Assembly (NCBI GenBank): GCA_964291445.2
Contig: OZ219863.1
Span: 620,001-684,000 of the forward strand
Source of the DNA: JAPOXR01 sp964291445
Lineage (GTDB): Bacteria; Pseudomonadota; Alphaproteobacteria; Rhodobacterales; Rhodobacteraceae
Direction of reading: 5' to 3'
Length of the DNA: 64,000 bases
Positions 18,813-27,912 of this stretch are shown here, in pieces (the first letter of the stretch is position 1; each line of letters begins with the position of its first letter). The translations under genes and the position numbers were made by a program. The notes below the pieces were generated by a model. That model saw only the letters and a program-made list of their open reading frames with translations, made no database searches and had not been told where the DNA came from.

Positions 18813-20020
18813 GGGACACCGCCAGTCATTCGCATCCGGAGCGGATTGATGCCGATATTCGCCGCCAGTTCGGCCGGATGACCGACATTCCAGATGGCAA
18901 GATCTGCACGCTTGCCGGGGGATATTGTCCCCAGTGACGCATCGAGGGCCAGCGCCCGGGCCGCATTCCGGGTCACGCCGGCCAGCGCCTCCTCGGGGGT
19001 CAGGCCAAACAGGATGCATGACATGTTCATGGCCATGAGCAGCGAGAACAGCGGCGACGAGCCCGGATTGCCGTCGGTGGCGACCGCAATCGGCACCGAT
19101 GCCTCCCGCAATTCCGCCACCGGCGGGCGCGTCGTTTCACCAAGCGTATAGAATGCGCCCGGCAGCAGCACGGCGACCGTCCCGGCCGCCGCCATGGCGG
19201 CAACACCGTCCCGGTCCAGGTATTCGAGGTGGTCGGCCGACAACGCGCCATGGCTTGCCGCCAGCCTGGCACCGCCCAAATTGGTCAATTGTTCACAGTG
19301 AAGCCTGACCGGCAGATCGAGGGAGGCGGCAACGTCAAACAGGCGCGAGACCTGGTTGGCATCAAAGGCGATGCCCTCGAGGAACCCGTCCACGAAATCC
19401 ACCAGCCCCTGATCCCGGGCCTGGACCAGGCCCGGGATGGCGATGTCGTCGATATATGCATCCGCCCGGCCCCGGTACTCCGGTGGCACTGCGTGGGCAG
19501 CCAGCCACGAGGTGACGATCCTGACCCGGTCACGGCGGCGGCCCAGCGCTCTTGCCGCCCGCAGCATCTTCAGTTCATCCTCGATCGACAGCCCGTAGCC
19601 CGACTTGATCTCCAGCGCCACCACGCCTTCGGCGATCAGCGAATCGAGGCGCGGCAACGCCAGTTCGACCAACTCATCCACGGTTGCGGCCCGCGTCGCC
19701 CGCATTGTCGACAGGATGCCACCGCCCTGCCGGGCAATGTCGGCATAGCTGACGCCGCCGAGACGCATCTCGAATTCCCGGGCCCGGCTGCCGGCAAACA
19801 CGATGTGGGTGTGGCAGTCGATCAGCCCTGGCGTGACCAGCGCACCTTCGAGATCGATATCCGCTGCCCCCGAATATCCGGCGGGCAGTTCGGAGCACGG
19901 CCCAACCCAGGCAATCAGCCCGTCGCGGATGCCGATCGCGCAATCTCCAACCAGCCCGTAGGGCTTGGCTCCTTCATCCATTGTCGCAGCATTGCACCTG
20001 CGCAGAACGACAGTCGGCAT
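18806..20020 (-). CDS. hutI: Imidazolonepropionase
   Basis: 404 aa from the ATG at 20020 (MPTVVLRRCNAATM); an ATG 36 bp upstream is also in frame. It hydrolyses imidazolonepropionate to N-formimino-glutamate. Metal-binding and substrate residues are visible in DCHTHIVFAGSRAREFEMR, KSGYGLS, the histidine of RLHCEQLTNLGGA, and the Asp of AVATDGNPGSSP. It is the first gene of the hutIHU operon, with a 478 bp upstream region that holds a repeat pair. Confidence 0.96.
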   Translation of the reverse strand: MPTVVLRRCNAATMDEGAKPYGLVGDCAIGIRDGLIAWVGPCSELPAGYSGAADIDLEGALVTPGLIDCHTHIVFAGSRAREFEMRLGGVSYADIARQGGGILSTMRATRAATVDELVELALPRLDSLIAEGVVALEIKSGYGLSIEDELKMLRAARALGRRRDRVRIVTSWLAAHAVPPEYRGRADAYIDDIAIPGLVQARDQGLVDFVDGFLEGIAFDANQVSRLFDVAASLDLPVRLHCEQLTNLGGARLAASHGALSADHLEYLDRDGVAAMAAAGTVAVLLPGAFYTLGETTRPPVAELREASVPIAVATDGNPGSSPLFSLLMAMNMSCILFGLTPEEALAGVTRNAARALALDASLGTISPGKRADLAIWNVGHPAELAANIGINPLRMRMTGGVPC

Positions 20021-20498
20021 GTCCAGACATCCCGCAAGACAAATTGTGGCAGTCAACGACTCACATATGAGATTCCCCTGCCCTTCGCCAGTTCCGGAAA
20101 AACCGGGCAGGCAATTGTCACCGCCGCATCACCCGCCGACTCTGCCGGACTCGTCCGGTTTTCCGGTCAGGATCCCAGTGTGGCACGATTGCCCGACACC
20201 GGGCCGCGAGCGGCCTTGACCCTGGCGGCGGGCGCCATCAAATGGTCGCGGCCAGGCCCCGACGACGGCCCTGGCGGCCGGCGGAACGCCCGGTCCCGGC
20301 TACCGATCAAGCCGTTCCGACACGCGTGCAGACGGTGCGGACTATGTCGCCAGCATCAATCCCACTGCAACGCCCCTCCGACACGCGTGCAGACGGTGCA
20401 CCTGCGGCATGTCTCGATCGGACGCGCAAGGATGCAGCAGCACACCGCATGGGTGCCGGTGACCGGCATCGCCAACTGCCATCAATTGACGCAAAGGC
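20021..20498. other. Intergenic region between hutI and the ricin-like gene
   Basis: A 478 bp stretch with no credible gene. It contains the direct repeat pair at 20316-20399 and, on the minus strand, presumably the hutIHU promoter. Frames crossing it are rich in Arg, Pro and Ala and resemble no family. Confidence 0.5.
20316..20399. repeat. Pair of 23 nt identical direct repeats, 61 bp apart
   Basis: Copies at 20316-20338 and 20377-20399 are identical: they begin TCCGACACGCGTG and continue CAGACGGTGC, with the CACGCGTG palindrome inside. The 38 bp between them is unique. Two copies are too few for a CRISPR array, and no cas gene is present. The period equals that of the pair at 12048-12130, and the cores share a CCGAC-x-CGC-x-TGC pattern, so they may belong to one repeat family. 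Confidence 0.6.
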
Positions 20499-21080
20499 TC
20501 ACGGGAGGTCCTCGCGTATGACCCATTGGCGAAACCGGGCGCTCGTCGTGCCGCAGGGAGCAAGCAGCAGATCACGCGACATGAACGGGCCAGCCGATCG
20601 GCTCGATTCGCCGACCGCCAGGCACAGCGTCCGGTCTGAGCCGGGCCGAAATTGCCGTTCATCCCCGTCATAGTCAAAATCCTGACCGGCAGAGTCGGTG
20701 GCACAATCCACCAGTCCGAGAGCGACGCCCGGCGCGGGTGGCGCGAGCAATTCGGCACACTTGCCGGTGAAGGTTGCCGACATGATGCGCCTGGTGTCGG
20801 AATCATGGGCGAATTGCACATCGCCGCCGCGTGGCTTGCAGGAATGCGCGTGCAGCAATTCACCAAATCCTCGCCCCACGGTGTCGATGCAATATCCGAG
20901 CCGGTCCTGCTCATCCAGATTGTCTGCAAGATGGATGACAGGTGCCGGGGTCTTGAGGTCGGGCGGCCCGGATTGCCCCCAGGCGACACTGCATGGCACC
21001 GCAACCAACATGAAGCCAAGAAGGATTCGGACTCCCCGCGCACAACTTTGTCGAATCGGTGAATTGGCAATTGATGGCAT
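20499..21080 (-). CDS. Secreted ricin B-like lectin-domain protein
   Basis: 193 aa from ATG 21080, chosen because it starts an export signal (RGVRILLGFMLVAVPCSVAWGQS). The mature part reads like a beta-trefoil: GYCIDTVGRG, MSATFTGKCAELLAPP, LGLVDC, QDFDYDGDERQFRPG, RTLCLAVGESSRSAGPF and LLLAPCGTTSARFRQW, the recurrent CLxV / Q-x-F pattern of ricin-type lectins. Several Cys pairs suggest a periplasmic or extracellular location. The ligand is unknown; carbohydrate binding is inferred from the fold only. It separates hutI from hutF but is not functionally tied to them. Confidence 0.65.
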   Translation of the reverse strand: MPSIANSPIRQSCARGVRILLGFMLVAVPCSVAWGQSGPPDLKTPAPVIHLADNLDEQDRLGYCIDTVGRGFGELLHAHSCKPRGGDVQFAHDSDTRRIMSATFTGKCAELLAPPAPGVALGLVDCATDSAGQDFDYDGDERQFRPGSDRTLCLAVGESSRSAGPFMSRDLLLAPCGTTSARFRQWVIREDLP

Positions 21081-21532
21081 CGTGCCGCTCACTCGTTGTT
21101 CCCCGGCACCGCAATGGTCCCGAATTCGCCCCGTATCGGCAATTCGACACCGGACGTCAATCAGCGTGGCGGGGGCATCGCCATCGTTTTCGACCATTTG
21201 CCACCCCGCCACCGCGGGTCGGAGGACGGCCAGACCGGCGACAGGAGACCGGTCCGGAAGCGCCCGGCAAGGGGTTGGTGACCGTGCCTTTCATGCGTGA
21301 CACCGCAAGCGCGGTGTGCCAATTGTCGCGCCTGACGACCGCATCGGTTTCGTCGTGACCGGCAATGGTGCATCCTGCACATGTGGCAAACGACGTCCGA
21401 ATGTGTACCGCCTTGTGCCAGGGCTCTTTCCCGGCAACATGTTCAGCCATCGGGGCTTTCGGGAGGCGGCGCCATGGAAGGGATGCCGGGCATTCGGCCC
21501 CGGCTTGGTCTGCAGGACGGGTTTGGGAGGTC
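21081..21532. other. Intergenic region upstream of hutF
   Basis: A 452 bp divergent gap between the lectin gene and hutF. No frame in it resembles a known protein and no RNA gene was seen. The hutF promoter should be here. Confidence 0.5.
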
Positions 21533-22906
21533 ATGACCAGGATCTGGGCCGAGAAAGCGCTGACCGCAACCGGCTGGCAGGAGTCGGTGCTGATCACCAT
21601 CGGCGAGGATGGCAGGATCAGTTCGATTGCCGCCGGCGGCGCACCCGATGGCCTGACCTGCTCGATCCTGCTTCCGGCACCGGCCAACCTGCACAGTCAC
21701 GGGTTTCAGCGGGTCATGGCCGGATTGACCGAATGCCGGCTTACCGCCGGCGGTGACAGTTTCTGGACCTGGCGCCAAACCATGTACGGGTTGCTCGAAC
21801 AGCTGACGCCCGAGGATGTGGAAGCGATCACCGCCCTTGCCCAGGTGGAAATGCTGGAGGCGGGTTTCGCATCGGTGGCCGAGTTCCACTACCTGCATCA
21901 CCGGCCGGATGGCGGGCATTACGACAGGCTCGGCGAGATGGCATCGCGCATCATGGCCGCTGCCGACCGGTCGGGGATCGGCCTGACCCTGCTTCCGGTT
22001 CTCTATGAGCATGGTGATTGCGACGGGCGCCCGGTCGAGGGCGCCCAACGCCGCTTTGCCTGCGGCCTGGAGGAATTCGAGCGGCTGGCATCCGAGGCTC
22101 GCAGCGATGCCCGCAACCTCCCGGCCGATTGCAGGACCGGTATTGCCCTGCACTCCATGCGAACGGTGTCACTGGCCTCGCTCGGCTCGGCCGGCGAGTC
22201 ATGGCCAGGCGGCCCTTTGCACATCCATGCCGCCGAACAGGAGGCGGAGATCGACAGCGTCAGGCGTGCAACCTCGTCACGGCCGGTCGAGTGGTTGCTG
22301 GACAATTGCAACCCTGACCACCGGTGGTGCCTCGTTCACAGCACGCATCTGGACCAGCACGAGATCACCGGCCTGGCGGGCAGCGGTGCCGTTGCCGGCC
22401 TGTGCCCGGTCACCGAGGCCAATCTCGGTGACGGAATCTTCGCCGGGACCGAATATCTGCAGGCAGGTGGCATGGCCGGAATCGGAACCGACTCCAATGT
22501 CAGCATTTCACTTGTCGGCGAACTCAGGACCCTCGAATATTCGCAGCGACTCGGCCGCCGCATCCGGGCGGCACTTGCCATCGACCGGATGTCGGTCGGG
22601 CGGGAGCTCTATGACCTTGCATGCCGGGGTGGAGCCCAAGCCTGCGGCCGGGATTGCGGGAAGATCGCCGTCGGTGCCTGGGCCGACCTGGTCGAACTTG
22701 ATGGCGTCAGCATCGACCTGGCTGGTCTGAACGGCGATTCGATACTCGACAGCTGGATATTCGCCTCGGTGGCAAGCCCGGTGCGCAATGTCTGGTCGGC
22801 GGGCCGCCACCTGGTCCAGGAAGGCAGGCACATTCACCGGCAGGACATCACCGCACGATACCTGCAGGTCCGGGCACGAGTCAGGGACCAGGCGCAGATC
22901 TCCTGA
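21533..22906 (+). CDS. hutF: Formimidoylglutamate deiminase
   Basis: 457 aa amidohydrolase that converts N-formimino-L-glutamate to N-formyl-L-glutamate and ammonia in the five-step histidine pathway. ATG 21533 has GGGAGG two bases upstream (spacing short but strong) and starts a family-like N-terminus (MTRIWAEKALTATGW). Metal ligands appear in PANLHSHGFQRVMAGL, LHIHAAEQEAEID and VHSTHLDQHE, with GIGTDSNVSISL carrying the catalytic Asp. It faces away from hutIHU. The next enzyme, formylglutamate amidohydrolase (HutG), is not in the window. Confidence 0.94.
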   Translation: MTRIWAEKALTATGWQESVLITIGEDGRISSIAAGGAPDGLTCSILLPAPANLHSHGFQRVMAGLTECRLTAGGDSFWTWRQTMYGLLEQLTPEDVEAITALAQVEMLEAGFASVAEFHYLHHRPDGGHYDRLGEMASRIMAAADRSGIGLTLLPVLYEHGDCDGRPVEGAQRRFACGLEEFERLASEARSDARNLPADCRTGIALHSMRTVSLASLGSAGESWPGGPLHIHAAEQEAEIDSVRRATSSRPVEWLLDNCNPDHRWCLVHSTHLDQHEITGLAGSGAVAGLCPVTEANLGDGIFAGTEYLQAGGMAGIGTDSNVSISLVGELRTLEYSQRLGRRIRAALAIDRMSVGRELYDLACRGGAQACGRDCGKIAVGAWADLVELDGVSIDLAGLNGDSILDSWIFASVASPVRNVWSAGRHLVQEGRHIHRQDITARYLQVRARVRDQAQIS

Positions 22907-23259
22907 CCTGGTCAGCGCATGCACCAGGGCCGGTACCGGCCAGGTGTTGAAACAGCAGTTGTCGACACCGACATCAACGTTGAATGCCAGGGACTCTGAA
23001 CTTCAGAACAGGCCGTCTCGTCCGCAGCGTTTGGCACATCGCGCCAATCAATACCGACATGTCGCGACCTGTGATGTCTCCTGCCCGGGATTGTGAATAG
23101 ACAGCATTGCTCGCCGACTTCTCGCATCGGGCCAGTCTTGCCGACAAGCCAACCGGACACGGCCGGGGTTGTTTTGCCGGTATTGCATCACGTGCAACCG
23201 GACCTGGCCACCCTTCCCGGGATTTGCCTGACGGCTGGGCCTTCGATTGTCATGAGGGG
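22907..23259. other. Intergenic region between hutF and tRNA-Phe
   Basis: A 353 bp gap between converging genes. It contains a perfect 14 nt palindrome (GGCCGGTACCGGCC) at 22928-22941, 22 bp after the hutF stop, which could be part of a termination hairpin, though no T-run follows. Nothing else is recognisable. Confidence 0.45.
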
Positions 23260-23334
23260 TGGTGCCTGGGGGCGGGATCGAACCACCGACACGAGGATTT
23301 TCAGTCCACTGCTCTACCGCTGAGCTACCCAGGC
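23260..23334 (-). tRNA. tRNA-Phe (GAA), CCA encoded
   Basis: Reads on the minus strand as a complete cloverleaf of 75 nt. The acceptor arm GCCTGGG pairs with CCCAGGC. The D arm is GCTCAGCGGTAGAGC. The anticodon loop is CTGAAAA with anticodon GAA. The T arm GGTGG-TTCGATC-CCGCC closes with one G-U pair. The discriminator A and CCA are in the DNA. One mismatch (T-T) lies in the anticodon stem. It follows rng on the same strand, a usual neighbourhood in alphaproteobacteria. Confidence 0.96.
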
Positions 23335-23429
23335 AACGGCCGAACTCACTAAGGCAGGCAATTCACGCTGTCCATAGGCAACGGGAAATTTGCTGCAGCC
23401 GGTCCGGCCCGTGGTTTCGTCGGCCGGGC

Positions 23430-24482
23430 TCATTCGGGGAAGATCCAGTCCAGCGGCGGGCGCTGGCGCCGCCTGTGGAGTTCGAAATGCCCCATCCTGG
23501 TCCAGCCGACCAGGGTGGTCTCCGTCCCGTCGGCGGCGAATTCCTTCGACATCCTGCTCTCCAGGTCAGTGCGCAGCCGTTTTGCCATCGGGGCAAAATC
23601 GACGACAATCTGCCCGCCGATACCCCTGATCCTGAGCTGGCGGGGCAGGTGGCGGGCGAGATTGAGATTGGCCTTGTGGCCAGCAGAATGGGACAGGTCC
23701 CGGCCGGTATTGACATCAACGGTCACCATGGCACGGGTCTGCTCCAGCGCGGCGTTGGCGCCATGCGGAAGCTCGATCAACTGACCCCGGTAGGGATTAA
23801 GCAACTCGGCCACCTGGTTTCGTTCGAATGATCCGTCCCGGTCGTCAAGCTGGCAGTCTCTCCCGGTCAACCATTCATTCCTGGCATGCCGGTGGCAATC
23901 CGGCGCCGCCAGCAGGAATTCGGCAGCCTTCCCCTCCTGGCCGGCGACGACGATCCGGCAGGAGTCGAGCATCGTCCCGATACATTCCAGGATTTCCTGG
24001 TCGTCGGCCGTCCGGCAGCCCGTTCGCAGCACCAGCCCTGCCGCAAGCCCGGAATCGGCCAGGGCACGGGCGCCAAGTTCCTGCAATTCACCTCGACGCT
24101 GCTCGCAGTTGATCGACCGGGAGACGAACATGCCTTCCTGCCCCGGAAGGACAACCGAATAGGGACCTGTCAGCGATACCCGCGCCCGGACCGGCACCGC
24201 CTTTCCCGCCTCCGGGTAGCCGGCAACCTGGGCGATGACCGGCTGCCCCTCATCGGCATCTCCCAATCCCCGGAGGAAACCGGCGGCACCGCCTGGCAGG
24301 CGAACCATCCATGCACCCTGGCCGGCAATCCTTCTCTCGGTGACGACCCGCATGATCGTGCCGGGAGGTGGACCCCAAACCGGGTCCGGGTCTCGGAGGA
24401 AGTCCTCGAGCTGGCCGTTGACGACCAGGGCGGCGCACCGATACCCGTCAACCCGGCCCAGGACTGTCAGCGACCCCTTCAC
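23430..24482 (-). CDS. rng: Ribonuclease E/G family protein
   Basis: 350 aa, shorter than RNase G of E. coli, but the catalytic core is present: MVTVDVNTGRDL with the metal-binding Asp, NLARHLPRQLRIRGIGGQIVVDF (split here) with the second Asp, and an S1-like region (LPGQEGMFVSR). The zinc-link CPxC and the long C-terminal scaffold are absent, as in other short alphaproteobacterial versions. It would take part in rRNA or mRNA processing. It overlaps maf by 4 nt. The small yacG gene often found after rng in this cluster is missing; only 95 bp separate rng from the tRNA. Confidence 0.85.
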   Translation of the reverse strand: MKGSLTVLGRVDGYRCAALVVNGQLEDFLRDPDPVWGPPPGTIMRVVTERRIAGQGAWMVRLPGGAAGFLRGLGDADEGQPVIAQVAGYPEAGKAVPVRARVSLTGPYSVVLPGQEGMFVSRSINCEQRRGELQELGARALADSGLAAGLVLRTGCRTADDQEILECIGTMLDSCRIVVAGQEGKAAEFLLAAPDCHRHARNEWLTGRDCQLDDRDGSFERNQVAELLNPYRGQLIELPHGANAALEQTRAMVTVDVNTGRDLSHSAGHKANLNLARHLPRQLRIRGIGGQIVVDFAPMAKRLRTDLESRMSKEFAADGTETTLVGWTRMGHFELHRRRQRPPLDWIFPE

Positions 24483-25045
24483 CCCGCAGGATATCCGGCA
24501 GACCGAAGCAGGGTTGAGGTCTCCGCGAGCGGCAAACCGGCAATGGCGGAGAACGAGCCGCTGATCCAGGGAATGAAGGCCGCCGCCCGCCCCTGGATCG
24601 CGTAGCCACCGGCTTTACCATCCCATTCGCCGCCGGCCAGGCAGGAATTGATGTCGGCCTTCGACAGTCTTTTCATCCTGACAACCGACACGACGTCACG
24701 TTCCAGCAACCGGCCATTCAAGGAAAGCGCAACCGCGGTGATGACCCGGTGGCGGCGACCCGACATGCATTCCAGGAACCGGCGCGCCTCGCTCTCATCC
24801 GCCGGCTTGCCCAGGATTGACCGACCGAGAGCGACCACCGTGTCGGCTCCGAGAATGATCTCGTCGCTGGCCGGATTGCGGAATGTCGCCTTGCTGCGGG
24901 CCATGCGGCGGCAATAGCGGCGTGGCAGTTCCCCATGCAACGGGGTCTCGTCGATTCCTGCCGACTCGATCCTGTCGGGAATGATTCCGATCTGGCCGAG
25001 CAGATCCTTGCGCCGAGGGCTGGCCGACGCCAGAGTCAGCCGCAT
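24479..25045 (-). CDS. maf: Maf-family nucleotide pyrophosphatase
   Basis: 188 aa. The N-terminal LASASPRRKDLLGQIG is the nucleotide-binding signature, followed by the conserved ARSKA, GADTVVALG, GKP and GGYAIQGRAAAFI motifs. Family members hydrolyse dTTP, UTP or modified nucleotides to the monophosphate and have been linked to arrest of division. It lies between infA and rng, and the stop overlaps the rng start by 4 nt, so the three are probably one operon. Confidence 0.94.
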   Translation of the reverse strand: MRLTLASASPRRKDLLGQIGIIPDRIESAGIDETPLHGELPRRYCRRMARSKATFRNPASDEIILGADTVVALGRSILGKPADESEARRFLECMSGRRHRVITAVALSLNGRLLERDVVSVVRMKRLSKADINSCLAGGEWDGKAGGYAIQGRAAAFIPWISGSFSAIAGLPLAETSTLLRSAGYPAG

Positions 25046-25050
25046 GGTTT

Positions 25051-25269
25051 CTACTTGAACCGGTAGTTGATCCGGCCCTTGGTCAGGTCATAGGGTGTCA
25101 TCTCGACCTGAACCCGATCCCCCGCCAGCACTCGGATTCGGTTCTTGCGCATTTTGCCGGCCGTATGAGCGATGATCTGGTGCCCGGTATCCAACTCGAC
25201 CCGGAATGTCGCATTCGGCAGGACTTCTTTCACGACCCCGGAGAATTCGAGCATTTCTTCCTTGGGCAT
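25051..25269 (-). CDS. infA: Translation initiation factor IF-1
   Basis: 72 aa from ATG 25269 (MPKEEMLEFSGVVKEVLPN), exactly the family length; the 9 codons further upstream are not conserved. An S1/OB-fold protein that binds the ribosomal A site during initiation. AHTAGKMRKNRIRVLAGDRV and the ending TKGRINYRFK are essentially invariant family features. It heads the infA-maf-rng operon, 5 nt before maf. Confidence 0.98.
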   Translation of the reverse strand: MPKEEMLEFSGVVKEVLPNATFRVELDTGHQIIAHTAGKMRKNRIRVLAGDRVQVEMTPYDLTKGRINYRFK

Positions 25270-25531
25270 ATTCGCTCCTGTCTGGTTTCGTGCCAATGCC
25301 GAGACACCGGCAGGGATGGCCTATTGAAATACCGGCCGATTTTCAACTTCTTTCGGAACCCGCCAGGCGGGTCGCATCACGCTCGCCGCCGCCGAACCGC
25401 CGGCAGGTGCCGGCCGAGCTCCCGCGGCACGACCCGGATTTCCCGGGCCTCCGCCCGCTCCCCGGACCGGAATACCGGCCCCCGGCGGTCGGTATGATCC
25501 TGCTGGCCATACGCCGGATTTGCCCGGCCGG

Positions 25532-26830
25532 TCACATGCCGGGATAGACAGGAAACCCGGCACACAGTTCGGACACCCGCTCCCGCACCGAGTCCTCGAC
25601 CGCGCCATTACCGTCATCGCCAGCGGATTCCAGGCCGCAGACCACTCGGACAATCAGTTCACCAACTTCCCGGAACTCGCCAACACCGAATCCCCGCGTT
25701 GTACAGGCCGGGGTGCCGAGGCGAACACCCGAGGTAATGGTCGGCTTTTCGGTATCGAAGGGAATGCCGTTCTTGTTGCAGGTGATGCCGCTTCGCCCCA
25801 GCGAGGCTTCGGCCTGGTTGCCCTTGACGTTCCTCGGTCGCAGATCGACCAGCATGACATGGGTGTCGGTGCCGCCGGTCACGATGTCGAGGCCACCGGA
25901 TTGCAGCGTTTCGGCCAGCACCGCCGCATTCTCGACGACCTGGCGGGCATACTCCCGGAATGCCGGCTGCAGCGCTTCTCCGAATGCCACCGCCTTTGCC
26001 GCGATTGCGTGCATGAGGGGGCCGCCCTGGATTCCGGGGAATACCGCCGAGTTCACCCGCCTGGCGATGTCGGGATCATTGGTCAGGATCACGCCTCCCC
26101 GCGGACCGCGAAGCGTCTTGTGGGTTGTTGCGGTTGCCACATGCGCATGGGGAAAGGGCGAGGGATGCATGTCGCCGGCAACGAGCCCGGCGAAATGCGC
26201 CATGTCGACCAGCAGGATGGCGCCGACATCGTCGGCAATCTGGCGGAACCTGGCAAAGTCGATGGTCCTCGGCACGGCCGAACCTCCGGCGATCAGCAGC
26301 TTCGGCCGGTGTTCCCGGGCCTTCTCGGCGATCTCGTCGTAGTCGATATTGCAATCCTGCCTGCGAACCCCGTACTGGATGGCATTGAACCACTTTCCCG
26401 ACTGGTTGGGACGGGCGCCATGTGTCAGGTGGCCGCCCGATGCCAGGTTCATGCCAAGCACGGTGTCGCCGGGTTGCAGCAGGGCATTGAACACACCCTG
26501 GTTGGCCTGGCTGCCGGAGTGCGGCTGCACATTGGCGAATTCGCATTCGAACAGACGGCACACCCGGGAAATTGCCAAATCTTCGGCAATATCGACATGC
26601 TCGCACCCGCCGTAATAGCGGCGGGACGGATAGCCCTCGGCATACTTGTTGGTCATGATCGAACCCTGGGCCTCGAGCACCGCCATGGACACGATGTTCT
26701 CGGACGCAATCAGCTCGATTTCATTTCGCTGCCGTCCCAGTTCGTGGCGAATGGCCTCGAATATCTGCGGATCGGTGTCTGCCAGGCTGACGCCGGACGC
26801 ATTGCGCATGGACGATCCTCTCTTCATCAA
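25532..26830 (-). CDS. glyA: Serine hydroxymethyltransferase
   Basis: 432 aa PLP enzyme that interconverts serine and glycine while loading tetrahydrofolate with one carbon. The PLP-binding lysine is K238 in VATATTHKTLRGPRGG; IELIASENIVS, TNKYAEGYPSRRYYGG and NVQPHSGSQAN are diagnostic. Starts are possible at 26830, 26827 or at the ATG before RNASGVSL (26809). It is divergent from nadK. I looked for but could not recognise a glycine or other riboswitch upstream. Confidence 0.97.
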   Translation of the reverse strand: MMKRGSSMRNASGVSLADTDPQIFEAIRHELGRQRNEIELIASENIVSMAVLEAQGSIMTNKYAEGYPSRRYYGGCEHVDIAEDLAISRVCRLFECEFANVQPHSGSQANQGVFNALLQPGDTVLGMNLASGGHLTHGARPNQSGKWFNAIQYGVRRQDCNIDYDEIAEKAREHRPKLLIAGGSAVPRTIDFARFRQIADDVGAILLVDMAHFAGLVAGDMHPSPFPHAHVATATTHKTLRGPRGGVILTNDPDIARRVNSAVFPGIQGGPLMHAIAAKAVAFGEALQPAFREYARQVVENAAVLAETLQSGGLDIVTGGTDTHVMLVDLRPRNVKGNQAEASLGRSGITCNKNGIPFDTEKPTITSGVRLGTPACTTRGFGVGEFREVGELIVRVVCGLESAGDDGNGAVEDSVRERVSELCAGFPVYPGM

Positions 26831-27059
26831 ACCGGACCTGGAATCAGATTCCCTCCATATTGATTTTCAGGATCAAGCAAAGAGGTAATCTCCGCAAGCT
26901 GGCCCGCCCCCGGCATTCGCCCTCCCGACGGAGATACCGCCGCGCCGGATTCGCGGTCAGCAACGCCTTCCATTCCCTGCCCCACCGGAAGGATGACAGG
27001 CAGAACAACACCCAGACTCTCCGCAACCCCCATACATTGTCCACCGAGACCGAAGAAGG

Positions 27060-27090
27060 TTGTGCAATTGCACTTGGAATTGGCTATACT
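27060..27090 (+). promoter_or_regulatory. Candidate nadK promoter with palindrome
   Basis: A TATACT -10-like box lies at 27085-27090, 54 bp before the nadK ATG. A TTGTGC at 27060-27065 could serve as -35, with a long 19 bp spacer. It overlaps a perfect 12 nt palindrome GTGCAATTGCAC at 27062-27073, which could be an operator. This lies in the 314 bp glyA-nadK divergent gap, which has no other recognisable feature. Confidence 0.35.
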
Positions 27091-27144
27091 GCCGATGCTT
27101 GCGACCGATGCGCAGGCCGCACCCGACACTCAGCACTGGCCAAC

Positions 27145-27912
27145 ATGCATTCATTTGCCAAACCGTGCTTCCTGGCCAGCGAGGTCAGCATTGCCCGCCA
27201 GTCCAGGGACAGGCTGATCGCCCTCTATGGCGATCACCCGGAAGCCGAGGCCGATGTGATCATCGCCCTCGGCGGCGATGGATTCATGCTGCGGGTCCTG
27301 AACCGGACCCAGTGCAGGGGAACGCCGGTCTACGGGATGAACCGGGGAACCGTCGGGTTTCTCATGAACGAGTATTCCGAACAGGGTCTCGAGACACGCC
27401 TGGCCGAGGCCGAGCAGGAGGTCATCAACCCACTGGCCATGACGGCAATCGATGCTGTCGGCGACTCGCACCGGATGCTGGCCATCAACGAGGTCGCCCT
27501 GCTGCGGGCCGGCCCGCAGGCTGCGTGGCTGCGGATCATCGTTGACGGGCGAGTCCGGCTGGAAGAGCTGATCTGCGATGGCGCCATGGTTGCCACCCCG
27601 GCCGGCTCCACCGCCTACAACTATTCTGCGCATGGACCAATCCTGCCGATCGGCTCGGACGTGCTGGCCCTGACCCCGGTGGCATCATTTCGACCGCGAC
27701 GGTGGCGGGGCGCGTTGCTGCCAAAATCCGCTCATGTCAGGTTCAAGATCCTGAACCATGAGGACCGGCCGGTCATGGCGGATGCTGATGGCACCTCCGC
27801 CAACAATGTCGTTCAGGTCGATGTCGAAAGCGAACCTTCTGTCAGTCACCGGCTGCTGTTCGACCACGGACACGGCCTCAATGAACGGCTGATCCGCGAA
27901 CAGTTCGTCTGA
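27145..27912 (+). CDS. nadK: NAD kinase
   Basis: 255 aa, the compact length usual in alphaproteobacteria. It phosphorylates NAD to NADP. The catalytic GGDG is at residues 43-46 (IIALGGDGFMLRVLN); YGMNRGTVGFLMNEY and the NE-containing INEVALLR follow, and PAGSTAYNYSAHGPILP is the family's second nucleotide-contact motif. ATG 27145 begins the conserved region; 95 upstream in-frame codons are intergenic. Confidence 0.96.
   Translation: MHSFAKPCFLASEVSIARQSRDRLIALYGDHPEAEADVIIALGGDGFMLRVLNRTQCRGTPVYGMNRGTVGFLMNEYSEQGLETRLAEAEQEVINPLAMTAIDAVGDSHRMLAINEVALLRAGPQAAWLRIIVDGRVRLEELICDGAMVATPAGSTAYNYSAHGPILPIGSDVLALTPVASFRPRRWRGALLPKSAHVRFKILNHEDRPVMADADGTSANNVVQVDVESEPSVSHRLLFDHGHGLNERLIREQFV

Noticed and set aside
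20316..20399. Possible mini CRISPR array
   Set aside because: Only two repeat copies, one 38 bp spacer, and no cas genes in the window; better described as a direct repeat pair.
23335..23429. Expected yacG gene between rng and tRNA-Phe
   Set aside because: The gap is only 95 bp, too short for the roughly 60-codon gene, and no Cys-rich frame is present.
26831..27144. Riboswitch upstream of glyA
   Set aside because: The leader was examined for a glycine-type or other known conserved core, and none was recognisable.
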